From Bacillota bacterium (lineage in GTDB: Bacteria; Bacillota; Negativicutes; DSM-13327), in assembly GCA_017889585.1 (NCBI GenBank), contig JAGFZX010000016.1, positions 1 through 64,000 of the forward strand: 64,000 nucleotides of DNA, in the 5' to 3' direction. Shown here in pieces: positions 52,038 to 61,121 of the stretch; the first letter of the stretch is position 1; every line of letters starts with the position of its first letter. The notes beneath the pieces were generated by a model, which saw only the letters and a list, made by a program, of their open reading frames with translations, was not told where the DNA came from and made no database searches. The position numbers were made by a program, and so were the translations under genes.

Positions 52038-53240
52038 ATGCTTAAAAAACAACAATCTCGCTTTTCCACACGAGTTGTCTTTAATACACATAAAATTATT
52101 GCTATCTATCTTGTTCTCAGCATACTTTGGATTAAATTTTTTGACCACCTTATTCCTCAACTTCCAATCGGCATAATGATGATAAACAAAATATTCAGCT
52201 TTAAATGCTAGATTTATTTACTTATTACAACTACTATGTTATCAATGCTCTTAAAGCACTACACCATCGCCATAAAGATTTCAGAAACTAAATTAAAACA
52301 AAATAACATTCAGCTCACTAATACGAACAGGGAACTTCCAGCTACAGAAGAAAAATTACGAAAACAATTAGCTGAATCATTACAGCAACAAAATGTTATT
52401 AATGAGCAAAATCAATACTTACTGATTCTATTAACAGCGATACCTGACTTAATATTTCACTTTGATAAAAATGGTCTGTTTGTCGACTACAAGGCCACCA
52501 ACAATATGAAGCTGCTACCAAATTCCGTTAATCCCCTTATTGGCAAATCAGTATATGATCTTTTGCCACTACCATTAGCAGAAGATACGATAGAGTCTAT
52601 TGCTAAAGTACTAGCTACAAATGAACGAGAAGTTCTGGAATATCACCTGCCAATCAACAATCAGGATCAATATTGGGAAGCACGCCTAGTCAAGCTCAAC
52701 AATAACCAGGTAATGGCAATTGTTCGGGACACTACTCAACGCAGCCAATTGTTAGAAGAACTCCACTATCTAAGCCTCCATGATCATCTTACTGGCCTCT
52801 ATAACCGAGCATATTTTGAACAGCAAATGCAGCAGCTATACTATACTGAAAATGCACCAATAACTTTATTCATTTGTGATTTAGATGGTTTAAAAATCAT
52901 TAACGATACCTTCGGGCATCAATTCGGTGACCAACTTTTAAAAGTTGCTGCTACTACATTATCTGGGGTTTTTAATAAGCATGATATTATAGCCCGCATC
53001 GGCGGCGATGAATTCGCTATTTTATTGCCAAATACAGCATCTCATGAGGCCCAAGCTGCTTACCAGCGCATTCGAGCAGCCGAATCAGAGTATAATGCAC
53101 AAAAGAATCCTATAGTCCTAAATATCTCAATCGGTTTTGCCGTCAGCAGTCAATACTCTTCCAATATGAATGAATTATTCCTTGAGGCAGATAATAATAT
53201 GTATAAGGAAAAAAATAACCGTAAATCTCAGTATCAATAA
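52038..53240 (+). pseudogene. PAS-GGDEF diguanylate cyclase gene interrupted by an in-frame TAG
   Basis: Diguanylate cyclases make c-di-GMP from two GTP. The ORF track starts at 52236, but an ATG at 52038 with AAGGAG eight bases upstream opens the same frame, encodes a first membrane helix (HKIIAIYLVLSILWIKFF) and runs to TAG at codon 58 (52209..52211). Translation resumes in the same frame with a second helix (IYLLITTTMLSMLL), a coil, a PAS-like domain (about residues 125-225 of the joined protein) and a GGDEF domain with CDLDGLKIINDTFGHQFGDQ and ARIGGDEFAIL. No shift is needed; one base change (e.g. TGG to TAG) explains it. The inhibitory I-site RxxD is replaced by NKHD. Either the gene is inactivated, suppressed, or re-initiates at 52236 without the first helix. 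Confidence 0.75.
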
Positions 53241-53278
53241 GAAATTGACCTTGCAATAAATTGCAAGGTCAATTTCTT
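53239..53278. terminator. Bidirectional terminator between the GGDEF gene and cheX
   Basis: A perfect 18-bp stem, AAGAAATTGACCTTGCAA with its complement around a TAAA loop, followed by AGTTTTA. It overlaps the GGDEF stop codon and faces the convergent cheX gene. Confidence 0.9.
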
Positions 53279-53296
53279 AGTTTTATCTCTACTCGT

Positions 53297-53758
53297 TTAT
53301 AATATGCCAATATTCAACTCAAGCACTAGTGAACCGACTATCATCTCGACAACCAAAAATTTATTACAACTAACTTTAGACTTAAAATCCGAGCCGACCA
53401 CTAAAGCGGGTGGCGAAATATCCACTCTTAGCCCGTATTTTTCAAAATTTGTCGCTGCATTTCCTGTCACCATATTAGTTAATTCAGAAATAGCGCTTTG
53501 TGCCATCTCATCCATTTCAGCAACTGGCATCCCCATCATCATAATTGAAGCCATCTTCTTCGCTGTATCTTCCGTAATATTATAGGCAACATTACCCCGC
53601 ATCCCACCAGTCAATCCTACAAGCACAGTAACACCCTTGCTTGTCATAAATTGATCTCCTATTGAAAGGTTCCCCTTAGTGATACTTTGAAAACCCAATT
53701 GGGGCATGATATTCATGATTGCTTCAATAAATGGATTGACCATTTTTACATCCAACAT
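53297..53758 (-). CDS. cheX: CheX-type chemotaxis phosphatase
   Basis: A 153-residue member of the CheC/CheX/FliY family that dephosphorylates CheY-P. The diagnostic E...N pair is present in AISELTNMVTGNAATNFEK near residue 85, and the N-terminal NPFIEAIMNIMPQLGF helix and the GMRGNVAYNI strand fit CheX. A single phosphatase motif favours CheX over CheC. GGAGGG precedes the ATG. It is convergent with the diguanylate cyclase gene; no other che gene is adjacent, though a chemoreceptor lies in the window at 23-24.7 kb. Confidence 0.88.
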   Translation of the reverse strand: MLDVKMVNPFIEAIMNIMPQLGFQSITKGNLSIGDQFMTSKGVTVLVGLTGGMRGNVAYNITEDTAKKMASIMMMGMPVAEMDEMAQSAISELTNMVTGNAATNFEKYGLRVDISPPALVVGSDFKSKVSCNKFLVVEMIVGSLVLELNIGIL

Positions 53759-54020
53759 TATTCCCTCCTAAAAACTCAATATCCATCTATAATTAACCTA
53801 AATTAGTCTAAGCCTTAACTATATTATTAATCTGAGATACACTCTGACCATCAATAATTTTTATCCATAGTATCGCCACAACTATAACTTTTATCAATAT
53901 AATTAGTTTTAAAATGTTCCTCTATGTTGTAACTTTTAAGGGCAGACCTGATTTATAATTCATTATTTTTTACATTTTCCATAAAAAATACCTATTATGT
54001 CATTGCAGGGGTTTACCTAT

Positions 54021-54050
54021 TTTACTTTATGAATTACTATTATATATAAT
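54021..54050 (+). promoter_or_regulatory. Probable promoter of the acyl-CoA ligase-hexokinase pair
   Basis: TTTACT and TATAAT with an 18-bp spacer, 54 bp upstream of the ATG. The remainder of the 345-bp gap after cheX (53759..54103) is A+T rich and shows no ORF. Confidence 0.5.
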
Positions 54051-54103
54051 ACTACTATAGTTGTCATTACTTTAAATCACAATTTATTACCAAGGAGGAA
54101 AAT

Positions 54104-55585
54104 ATGCTTGTTCATCAGATAATCAACCATGCCGACTCAGACCAAATTGCATTCTTAGGGCTATCGAATATTACATATGGTGACCTACAACAGAGAGTTA
54201 CAGAATACAGAAACTTTTTTTATCAACAAGGTGTACGCCCCGGGGAGAATGTTGGTTTATTTTCTAAAAATTCCATTGAGTTTATTTATAGTTATTTAGC
54301 CGTCGTCAGCTTAGGGGCAGTGGTCGTACCCCTTAACTTTCAGCTTGTCCCCCGAGAAATTGCTTATATCATACAAGATGCCAACATAAAAATCTTGGTT
54401 ACTATGTCTGAGCTACAATTAGCCGCTGAACTTACTAGCTATGATTATAATCAACAACTACTACAACTCATCATTCCAGATTTTATTAAAACCATTTCAA
54501 GTTTAGATCTAACATCAGCTCCTGTACCTACAACCTGTGATGAAAATACACTATGCACCATTATTTATACTTCAGGCACGACAGGACATCCTAAAGGTGC
54601 AATGCTCACTCACAAAAACTTGATCAGTAATGCCCAAGCATTCTCTCTGGTTCACCCTCACTTGATAACAGATCGAGCTCTTTGTATATTGCCCATGTAT
54701 CATTGTTTCGCTTGGACTGTAGCGGTGCTGACACCTTTACTTAATGGTTGTTCTATTAAAATATTAGAATCCTTCAACATTAGAGAGACCATTACTAGCA
54801 TTCGCGATAACAAATTAACCATTATTGCCGGTATTCCCACCATGTTTAGATTATTCACCCAGTGGGCTACAGCAGAAGATCTTGCCCATGTACGACTATT
54901 TATTTCAGGAGGTTCTTCCCTGCCCCAGGAAATTTCCGAGCAGTTTACACAAAAAACCGGCAAAAAGGTAGTCGAAGGCTATGGTCTATCAGAAGCCTCA
55001 CCTGTTGTCTCAGTAAATCCTGCAGATAAAGTCAAGTACTGTTCTATCGGCAAACCCCTGCCGGGTATTGATGTGCGAGTAATTGATAGCAACAATATTG
55101 ATCTGCCCCCCGGCCAAACTGGTGAGCTCCTGGTACGTGGCCCTAATGTCATGCAGGGTTATTATAAATTGCCAGAGGAATCAGCTAAAACCTTACAAAA
55201 TGACTGGCTGCATACAGGTGATGTAGCATATATTGATGAGGACGGCTATATCTTTATTATTGACCGCCTTAAAGATATGATTATTACTAGCGGTGAGAAC
55301 ATTTATCCCCGGGAGATTGAAGAACTTTTATACGCTTACCCCTCTATAGCCGAAGCTGCCGTCATCGGCGTGCCTGACAAACTACGCGGCGCCACTGTCC
55401 GTGCCTATATTGTCCCTGCCGAAGGACATAACTTAAATAAAAAATTATTACAAAGCTATCTGCAGAAAAAAATTGCACCCTATAAAATGCCTCGTGAGTT
55501 CATTATTGTAAACGAATTGCCAAAAAATTCTACAGGAAAGATTTTGAAGAGAGTATTACGACAACAGGCAATAGGTGACTGCTAG
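54104..55585 (+). CDS. Acyl-CoA synthetase (AMP-binding, long-chain-fatty-acid type)
   Basis: ATP-dependent ligase of the ANL superfamily (493 residues) that activates a carboxylic acid to acyl-AMP and then acyl-CoA. Motifs: IIYTSGTTGHPKGAMLTH near 155, YGLSEASPVVS near 297, WLHTGDVAYIDEDGYIFIID near 370, RLKDMIITSGENIYPREIEE and the catalytic lysine in LPKNSTGKILKR near the end. It resembles LcfB/FadD-like fatty acid ligases, but the chain length or other acid is not fixed by these motifs. AAGGAGG precedes the ATG. The hexokinase gene follows after 48 bp on the same strand, and the pair probably shares a transcript. Confidence 0.9.
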   Translation: MLVHQIINHADSDQIAFLGLSNITYGDLQQRVTEYRNFFYQQGVRPGENVGLFSKNSIEFIYSYLAVVSLGAVVVPLNFQLVPREIAYIIQDANIKILVTMSELQLAAELTSYDYNQQLLQLIIPDFIKTISSLDLTSAPVPTTCDENTLCTIIYTSGTTGHPKGAMLTHKNLISNAQAFSLVHPHLITDRALCILPMYHCFAWTVAVLTPLLNGCSIKILESFNIRETITSIRDNKLTIIAGIPTMFRLFTQWATAEDLAHVRLFISGGSSLPQEISEQFTQKTGKKVVEGYGLSEASPVVSVNPADKVKYCSIGKPLPGIDVRVIDSNNIDLPPGQTGELLVRGPNVMQGYYKLPEESAKTLQNDWLHTGDVAYIDEDGYIFIIDRLKDMIITSGENIYPREIEELLYAYPSIAEAAVIGVPDKLRGATVRAYIVPAEGHNLNKKLLQSYLQKKIAPYKMPREFIIVNELPKNSTGKILKRVLRQQAIGDC

Positions 55586-55633
55586 TACAGTACTATCCCT
55601 TTAAAGAGCTTATATCATGGAGGATCATCCAAT

Positions 55634-56959
55634 ATGAGTAATTTGTCAACTGAGCTGCAAGCACTAACTCTACAACTCACCATTCTGCCTGAACAAATCA
55701 ACAAAATCGCCGATAAATTCCGCCAAACCATGCTAGATGGGTTAGCGGGAAAAGACAGCCCCCTCAAAATGCTACCATCCTATTTAAGCAAGCCTTCCAG
55801 AAATGAAACAGGTACTTTTTTAGCCCTGGACTTTGGCGGCACTAATGTGCGGGTACTCTTAACCGAATTATTAGGACAAGGAATCTTTAATGTAGAGGCC
55901 CGCATTGCTAGTCGCCTCAAAGATGCTGATGGTCATTATAATTATATTTCTGATCAATCAACAGCCGACCAGTTATTTGATTTTATTGCGATGCAGATTG
56001 CGACCATTGTCAAACCTGATGCCAATTATCCTTTAGGCCATACCTTTTCCTTTCCCATTCATCAGACAGGGCTTAATACAGGCACACTCATCCACTGGAC
56101 CAAGGAAATTGAAACAACAGGTATGGATGGCAACGACATTACTGAGATGCTCATTGCAGCCTTAGCGAGGCAAAAGCTTACTAACGTCTTGCCCCAGGCA
56201 ATTATTAACGATACTGTGGGTGCACTGCTCACAGCTGCCTATATTGATCAATCTACAACGATTGGTTCTATTTGCGGCACCGGTCATAATACAGCCTATA
56301 TTGAACCATTGTCACCTCTAACCAAGGCTCCAATGATAATCAATCTAGAATCAGGCAATTTTGATCAATTGCCCTTTACAAATTATGATTCACAACTCGA
56401 TGCTAATAGTGAAAGACCTGGTGCACAACCCTTAGAGAAAATGGTCTCAGGTCACTATATTGGGGAAATAGTACGTATTATTGCCTGTAATTTATTTGAT
56501 GCCAGCCTACTGTCTACTAGCCCTGGCAGAAACATATTAACTACACCATATCTTTTAAATGGTGCCCATCTTTCACTCCTGCAAGAAGATGATACCGAGG
56601 AACTCGTCCTCATCTCCAATTGGTTAGAGGGCAGTCTGCATATTACAAATTCATCTATTGAGGATCGTAAGGCTCTCAAAACTATTGCCGCTTTAATATG
56701 TGCCCGCTCTGCCCGCCTAGTCGCAGCAACCTACTTAGGTATTATTAAACACATTGATCCAAACTTAGAGCACAGCCATAACATTGCTATTGATGGCTCA
56801 CTCTACGAAAAAATGCCAGGCTATGCCCAGGATATTCAAATAACCTTAGACCAAGCACTCGATGGTACAGCAGCAATGGCGACAACAACCCTCACCAAAG
56901 ATGGTTCCGGTATCGGTGCTGCTATTGCCACAGCCATTGCTATAAATATGAAGAGCTAA
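55634..56959 (+). CDS. Hexokinase of the eukaryotic type
   Basis: ATP:hexose 6-phosphotransferase of the Hexokinase_1/Hexokinase_2 family rather than the ROK or bacterial glucokinase families. Visible motifs match yeast/animal hexokinases: LALDFGGTNVRVLLTE (phosphate 1), HTFSFPIHQTGLNTGTLIHW (sugar site), INDTVGALLTAAY with the catalytic Asp, GTGHNTAYIE, NLESGNFDQLPFTNYDSQLD, EKMVSGHYIGEIVR and KDGSGIGAAIATAIA. At 441 residues it is one hexokinase unit. GGAGG lies about nine bases before the ATG. It would feed glucose-6-phosphate towards glucose-1-phosphate for the glycogen locus in this window. This family is sparse in bacteria; transfer from eukaryotes or an old lineage cannot be decided here. 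Confidence 0.93.
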   Translation: MSNLSTELQALTLQLTILPEQINKIADKFRQTMLDGLAGKDSPLKMLPSYLSKPSRNETGTFLALDFGGTNVRVLLTELLGQGIFNVEARIASRLKDADGHYNYISDQSTADQLFDFIAMQIATIVKPDANYPLGHTFSFPIHQTGLNTGTLIHWTKEIETTGMDGNDITEMLIAALARQKLTNVLPQAIINDTVGALLTAAYIDQSTTIGSICGTGHNTAYIEPLSPLTKAPMIINLESGNFDQLPFTNYDSQLDANSERPGAQPLEKMVSGHYIGEIVRIIACNLFDASLLSTSPGRNILTTPYLLNGAHLSLLQEDDTEELVLISNWLEGSLHITNSSIEDRKALKTIAALICARSARLVAATYLGIIKHIDPNLEHSHNIAIDGSLYEKMPGYAQDIQITLDQALDGTAAMATTTLTKDGSGIGAAIATAIAINMKS

Positions 56960-56969
56960 ATATATGCAT

Positions 56970-57013
56970 AAAAACAGTCATTAGATGCCAGTGGTATCTA
57001 ATGACTGTTTTTT
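56970..57013 (+). terminator. Terminator after the hexokinase gene
   Basis: AAAACAGTCATTAGAT and ATCTAATGACTGTTTT form a perfect 16-bp stem with a T run. It also faces the convergent pdxT stop 5 bp away. Confidence 0.9.
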
Positions 57014-57017
57014 CTAC

Positions 57018-57587
57018 TTATTCATTAATCATCGAAATAAAATACTTGTGAATACGATCATCATTTGTCAATTCAGGATGGAAGGCAGTGACTAGCATCT
57101 TGTCTTGACGAGCAATGACAATTTTATCATCTACTATAGCCATAACTTCTATATTCTCACTAGCACGCTCAATATAGGGCGCGCGAATAAATACTGCACA
57201 TACTGGTTCAGACCCAAATTCAGGCACTAACATGGCAGCCTCAAAGCTTTCTCGCTGACGACCAAAACCATTTCGACGTACCGCCATATCCATCAAGCCC
57301 AAGCGTGGTTGATCACTGCCGATAATTTCCTTAGCCAGCATAATCATCCCAGCGCAAGTACCATAAATCGCCATACCTTGACTGGCTCTGGTCTGGATCT
57401 TTTCCATCAATCCCCACTGTACCATCAACTTACCAATCGTGGTGCTTTCCCCGCCAGGAATAATGAGGCCTGCTATATCATCTAGTTCAGCAGGCTTTCT
57501 GATTTCTAGGGCTGTGGCCCCACAACGTTCAAGCATCCAGCAATGCTCACGAAAGGCTCCCTGTAATGCCAAAACTCCTATTTTCAT
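57018..57587 (-). CDS. pdxT: Pyridoxal 5'-phosphate synthase glutaminase subunit
   Basis: Class I glutaminase (about 189 residues) that supplies ammonia to PdxS. MKIGVLALQGAFREH at the N-terminus, IPGGESTTIGKL with the GGES loop near 45, the nucleophile Cys in AIYGTCAGMIMLA near 78 and the His/Glu pair in TAFHPELTND near 170 are all present. A GGAGG five bases before the ATG at 57587 supports that start rather than the GTG at 57599. It is 30 bp downstream of pdxS in the same operon. Confidence 0.97.
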   Translation of the reverse strand: MKIGVLALQGAFREHCWMLERCGATALEIRKPAELDDIAGLIIPGGESTTIGKLMVQWGLMEKIQTRASQGMAIYGTCAGMIMLAKEIIGSDQPRLGLMDMAVRRNGFGRQRESFEAAMLVPEFGSEPVCAVFIRAPYIERASENIEVMAIVDDKIVIARQDKMLVTAFHPELTNDDRIHKYFISMINE

Positions 57588-57617
57588 GTCTGCCTCCACT
57601 GACTCTTTTCGATTTTT

Positions 57618-58499
57618 TTACCAGCCGCGGTCTTGCATACGTTCATGGTCGGACAAAGTGGAAATTTCAATACCGACCATCGCTTCACCAAGATCACGAG
57701 AAATTTCAGCTAATATTTTAGGATCATTATAATAAGTAGTGGCTGCCACAATCGCCTTGGCTCTTTTGACAGGATCACCTGACTTAAATATACCTGAACC
57801 GACAAAAACGCCATCACAGCCCAAATGCATCATCAGTGCTGCATCAGCTGGAGTAGCAATACCACCAGCAGCAAAGTTAACAACAGGCAAACGACCTAAT
57901 TTCCGAACCTCCATCACCAATTCCAAAGGTGCTGCAATGTTTTTTGCAAAAGCAGATACTTCTTCGATTGGTAAATGCTGCAATTGGCGGATTTCACTCA
58001 TCACCATTCGGATATGTTTTACAGCTTCAATTACATTGCCTGTACCAGGTTCACCCTTAGTACGAATCATAGCCGCACCTTCGCCAATACGGCGCAGTGC
58101 TTCACCAAGATTTTTAGCGCCACACACAAAAGGAACTTTAAACTCATGTTTATCAATATGAAATTTATCATCAGCTGGAGTCAATACTTCACTTTCATCA
58201 ATATAGTCGACTCCCAGAGATTCTAAAATCTGTGCTTCCACAAAATGGCCAATTCTACCTTTAGCCATTACTGGAATGGTCACTGCTTCCATAATATTTA
58301 GAACAATGCTAGGATCAGCCATCCGTGCAACACCACCTGCGGCACGTATATCTGCTGGTACACGTTCTAAAGCCATAACGGCACATGCTCCTGCTGCTTC
58401 AGCAATTTTTGCTTGTTCAGGATTAATTACATCCATAATTACGCCGCCTTTGAGCATTTCTGCTAAACCGGCTTTTACACGAAAAGTTCCTTGTTGCAT
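57618..58499 (-). CDS. pdxS: Pyridoxal 5'-phosphate synthase lyase subunit
   Basis: TIM-barrel enzyme (293 residues) that makes PLP from ribose-5-phosphate, glyceraldehyde-3-phosphate and ammonia in the DXP-independent route; it works as a dodecamer with PdxT. Conserved segments: [20 protein letters not shown] with the first Asp, [34 protein letters not shown] with an active-site Lys, and [23 protein letters not shown] precedes the ATG. The presence of pdxST means SerC here is probably for serine, not B6. Confidence 0.98.
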   Translation of the reverse strand: MQQGTFRVKAGLAEMLKGGVIMDVINPEQAKIAEAAGACAVMALERVPADIRAAGGVARMADPSIVLNIMEAVTIPVMAKGRIGHFVEAQILESLGVDYIDESEVLTPADDKFHIDKHEFKVPFVCGAKNLGEALRRIGEGAAMIRTKGEPGTGNVIEAVKHIRMVMSEIRQLQHLPIEEVSAFAKNIAAPLELVMEVRKLGRLPVVNFAAGGIATPADAALMMHLGCDGVFVGSGIFKSGDPVKRAKAIVAATTYYNDPKILAEISRDLGEAMVGIEISTLSDHERMQDRGW

Positions 58500-58655
58500 A
58501 AATTACTACCTCCTGAAATTGTTTTTATTTTTTCTTAAAAAACTGTAATTGAGGACTTCCTTAAAATATAATTGTATTATAAAATAAAATAGACCTCTAT
58601 AAAATATACAGAATTAACATTTTTAATAGGTACAGTTTGAAGGGATTTATAATTT

Positions 58656-60059
58656 ATGAACTTAATTGTATTAGAGTCGAAGAAAACTACCCCCTTATAT
58701 ATACAACTCTATAACTATTTCAAGGCTGAAATCGAAGAAAATAGACTCACTCAAGGTGAAAAATTGCCCTCCATTCGAGGACTGTCAAAAAGCCTTTCAA
58801 TTAGCAAAATAACAGTAGAAAAAGCCTATCAACAACTTGCTAGTGAAGGATATATAGAGAATTGTGATCGTTCTCGATATACTGTAAATAAATTAGATGG
58901 CTCTATTTGTAAATCCATGCCACCTCTGATTGAAAGTTCATCTAAAAGTAGAACAATTATACAAAGGAGTAAAGTCCTCTATGATTTTTCAAGTGGAGAA
59001 ATGGATATCGATGGATTTGATTTTTCTCTATGGAAACGTTATATAAGTAAAGCTTTTCTGCAAAAAGAGCGTCTTGTAAGCTATGGGAATATTAAAGGTG
59101 AGGAAGAGCTCCGGGCAGAAATTGCAAAATACATTCAAAAATCAAGAGGTGTTTACACTCATAGGTCGCAAATTATAATTGGTGCAGGTGTACAAAACCT
59201 TTTGAGCATTCTTTGCAGTATATTAAAATTGGAAAATAACAGTATCGCTTTTGAGGAACCAGGCTTTAAAAATGGTAGACGTATTTTTGCTGATAATGCC
59301 TTTAGGATCAAACCAATAAAAATGAAGAAAGACGGTATTGATATGGAGGAACTTGTAGATAGCGGTGAAAACCTAGTCTATGTCAGCCCGTCTCACCAAT
59401 TTCCAACAGGCTATATTATGCCAATTGGAAGGAGAAATCAACTGTTAAATTGGGCAATAACAAATAATGGTACTATTATTGAGGATGATTATGATAGTGA
59501 ATTTCGTTATTACGGACGTCCCATACCAGCGTTAAAAGGTCTTGATACCAGGGGAAATGTAGTATATCTGGGTTCATTTTCAAAAGTGATACCACCTTCC
59601 ATACGCATCAGTTACATGGTTTTGCCTGAAAAATTTTTAGAAATTTATCAAAAAAAATCATCTCTCTATAATCAAGCCGCCTCTACCATTGAGCAACTCG
59701 CCCTTGCTCAGTTTATGTATGATGGCCATTTAGAGAGACAAATTCGCAAACTTCGCAAATTATATTATGAGAAAAGTCGGTTGTTTTTTGATGCTATAAA
59801 AAATATCTTAGGTGAAAATGTGGAAGTCAATGAGAACGAATCCGGACTTCATACCATTCTTACTGTAAAGTCTAAATTAAAAGCAAGAGAATTAGGCGAA
59901 AGAGCACTTAAATACGGTTGTCGCGTGGCTCCTGTTGAGGACTATTATTGGGAAGTCTCACCAGAAAAATTACCACAAATCATATTATACTTTTCCAAAA
60001 TACCTGCGAATGAAATAAAAACTGCACTTAAGAGATTAAAAGATGCATGGTTCATGTAG
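58656..60059 (+). CDS. pdxR: MocR/GntR-family regulator of PLP synthesis
   Basis: A 467-residue transcription factor: an N-terminal GntR winged helix (YNYFKAEIEENRLTQGEKLP, ISKITVEKAYQQLASEGYIE) joined to a class I aminotransferase-like domain that binds PLP, with a lysine in YLGSFSKVIPPSIRISYM near residue 310 and EDDYDSEFRYYGRPIPALKG near 280. Such proteins activate pdxST and respond to PLP. It is divergent from pdxST across 156 bp, the arrangement seen for PdxR. That gap is A+T rich with TATAAT-like boxes in both directions; I do not assign the operators. The ribosome site is AAGGG. Confidence 0.9.
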   Translation: MNLIVLESKKTTPLYIQLYNYFKAEIEENRLTQGEKLPSIRGLSKSLSISKITVEKAYQQLASEGYIENCDRSRYTVNKLDGSICKSMPPLIESSSKSRTIIQRSKVLYDFSSGEMDIDGFDFSLWKRYISKAFLQKERLVSYGNIKGEEELRAEIAKYIQKSRGVYTHRSQIIIGAGVQNLLSILCSILKLENNSIAFEEPGFKNGRRIFADNAFRIKPIKMKKDGIDMEELVDSGENLVYVSPSHQFPTGYIMPIGRRNQLLNWAITNNGTIIEDDYDSEFRYYGRPIPALKGLDTRGNVVYLGSFSKVIPPSIRISYMVLPEKFLEIYQKKSSLYNQAASTIEQLALAQFMYDGHLERQIRKLRKLYYEKSRLFFDAIKNILGENVEVNENESGLHTILTVKSKLKARELGERALKYGCRVAPVEDYYWEVSPEKLPQIILYFSKIPANEIKTALKRLKDAWFM

Positions 60060-60092
60060 AGCTTTATCAATCTTTAATGGATTCTATATACA

Positions 60093-60779
60093 CTAACTCT
60101 TGCTGATTTTACTCTTTACGGATTGCACTATTTCCCGTGCAAATGGTCCCATAGTTCCATCGGCATATGCTTTAAGTATTCCAGCTGCCACTTGTCTGAT
60201 GGTACTTTTAACAATGGTCTGATCGGTAATTTTTTGTTGTTTTAATGCTTCTTCGATACGAACAGCGGCTTCAAGAGCCTTCTCTGCCGCAATGGTATTT
60301 ATTGTATGAACAACGTCAGCCTTGCCGACTAATACTTCCCCTACTACCTGAAAAATTTCAACCATCTGTGGTACGATGTCAGCGGGAAACTGATTGACAA
60401 TAATCACGGGTCTTTGACCTAGTGCCATTTCATCAGCATGCCCAATAAACTTGATACATATGCACTTCACATGGGGAGCAGCGATTTGCTCTAACATATG
60501 TTGGGCTACATTGGTCGCTATATTTATGACAGTAACTGGCTTTTTTATTTGATTAAATATCTTAATACAACTAACTACTTCATGGTCAGGTACCGCTAGG
60601 ATAACAGTCCCCATCTTCACTATATCTTCTAAATTATTGACAGTAGAAACATATAGTTCTTCTGCCAATGTATTCATATTGGAAGCATTCCTGTCAAACA
60701 AACATAGCTCTACATGTCCTGCTAGCAATTTTGCTAGTACTCTGCCCATGCGTCCTATTCCCACTAATCCAATATCCAT
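60093..60779 (-). CDS. NAD(P)-binding protein resembling pyrroline-5-carboxylate reductase/F420-oxidoreductase
   Basis: A 228-residue Rossmann protein. The N-terminus MDIGLVGIGRMGRVLAKLLA is a dinucleotide motif of the ProC/F420-dependent-oxidoreductase type, followed by VILAVPDHEVVSCI. The central segment HVKCICIKFIGHADEMALGQ replaces the usual catalytic motif of ProC, and the C-terminal helices (EKALEAAVRIEEALKQQ) are shorter than in ProC. I therefore do not call it ProC; an oxidoreductase or regulatory NAD(P)-binding role is possible. GAGGTGAG precedes the ATG. Confidence 0.75.
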   Translation of the reverse strand: MDIGLVGIGRMGRVLAKLLAGHVELCLFDRNASNMNTLAEELYVSTVNNLEDIVKMGTVILAVPDHEVVSCIKIFNQIKKPVTVINIATNVAQHMLEQIAAPHVKCICIKFIGHADEMALGQRPVIIVNQFPADIVPQMVEIFQVVGEVLVGKADVVHTINTIAAEKALEAAVRIEEALKQQKITDQTIVKSTIRQVAAGILKAYADGTMGPFAREIVQSVKSKISKS

Positions 60780-60856
60780 ATACTCACCTCGATTATAGTA
60801 TATTAGAAAAACACCCCTTATGTGTTTAAGTATGCATTAAAATAAACCTTTTGAAA

Positions 60857-60920
60857 GATGGAGACACGAAGAGCATGAAAAACAGGTCATGAATAAACAT
60901 AATATCCTTCGTGTTTCAAT
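60857..60920. repeat. Intergenic imperfect palindrome, copy E (diverged)
   Basis: GAGACACGAAGAGCATGAAAAA on the left and, reverse complemented, TTGAAACACGAAGG on the right. It has the same layout as copies A-D, but with CACGAAG words instead of CAAAG, so it is a diverged subfamily. Confidence 0.55.
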
Positions 60921-60939
60921 TTTTTTTACTTCGAAGAGC

Positions 60940-61113
60940 CTATACTTTACTATAGTAATAAATCCTATTCAACCACAAAAGCACAAAGCTCACTAAGAAT
61001 ATACAATTTCTTCTTGCAAAAAAATAATCATATATTATTTTACTCAATACATCCATAATTTCGCAGACAGCGGCAACCATAATAAGCACTGCTACCAATA
61101 ATCGTTCCCTCAT
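60940..61113 (-). CDS. Small membrane ORF (57 residues), unrecognised
   Basis: Below the track's length limit. ATG at 61113 is eight bases after the stop of the upstream DUF445 gene, with AGGTAGG about seven bases before it. The protein starts RERLLVAVLIMVAAVCEIMD, giving one clear hydrophobic segment, and a second follows (IFLVSFVLLWL). The second half overlaps repeat F, so the C-terminus may have been changed by the repeat. Good ribosome site and tight spacing argue for expression with the DUF445 genes; the function is unknown. Confidence 0.45.
   Translation of the reverse strand: MRERLLVAVLIMVAAVCEIMDVLSKIIYDYFFARRNCIFLVSFVLLWLNRIYYYSKV
60970..61000. repeat. Half-copy of the CAAAG-word repeat, copy F
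   Basis: CAACCACAAAAGCACAAAG followed by CTCACTAAG, matching the left arm of copies A and C. No right arm is visible nearby. It overlaps the 3' part of the small ORF at 60940..61113. Confidence 0.5.
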
Positions 61114-61121
61114 ATATTTTC

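Noticed and set aside
52209-52211. Pyrrolysine (UAG) insertion in the diguanylate cyclase
   Set aside because: No pyl genes are visible, the codon lies in a membrane helix where Trp is the simple alternative, and nothing suggests functional readthrough.
60093-60779. Pyrroline-5-carboxylate reductase (proC)
   Set aside because: Only the nucleotide-binding half matches; the catalytic C-terminal region of ProC is not recognisable and the protein is short.
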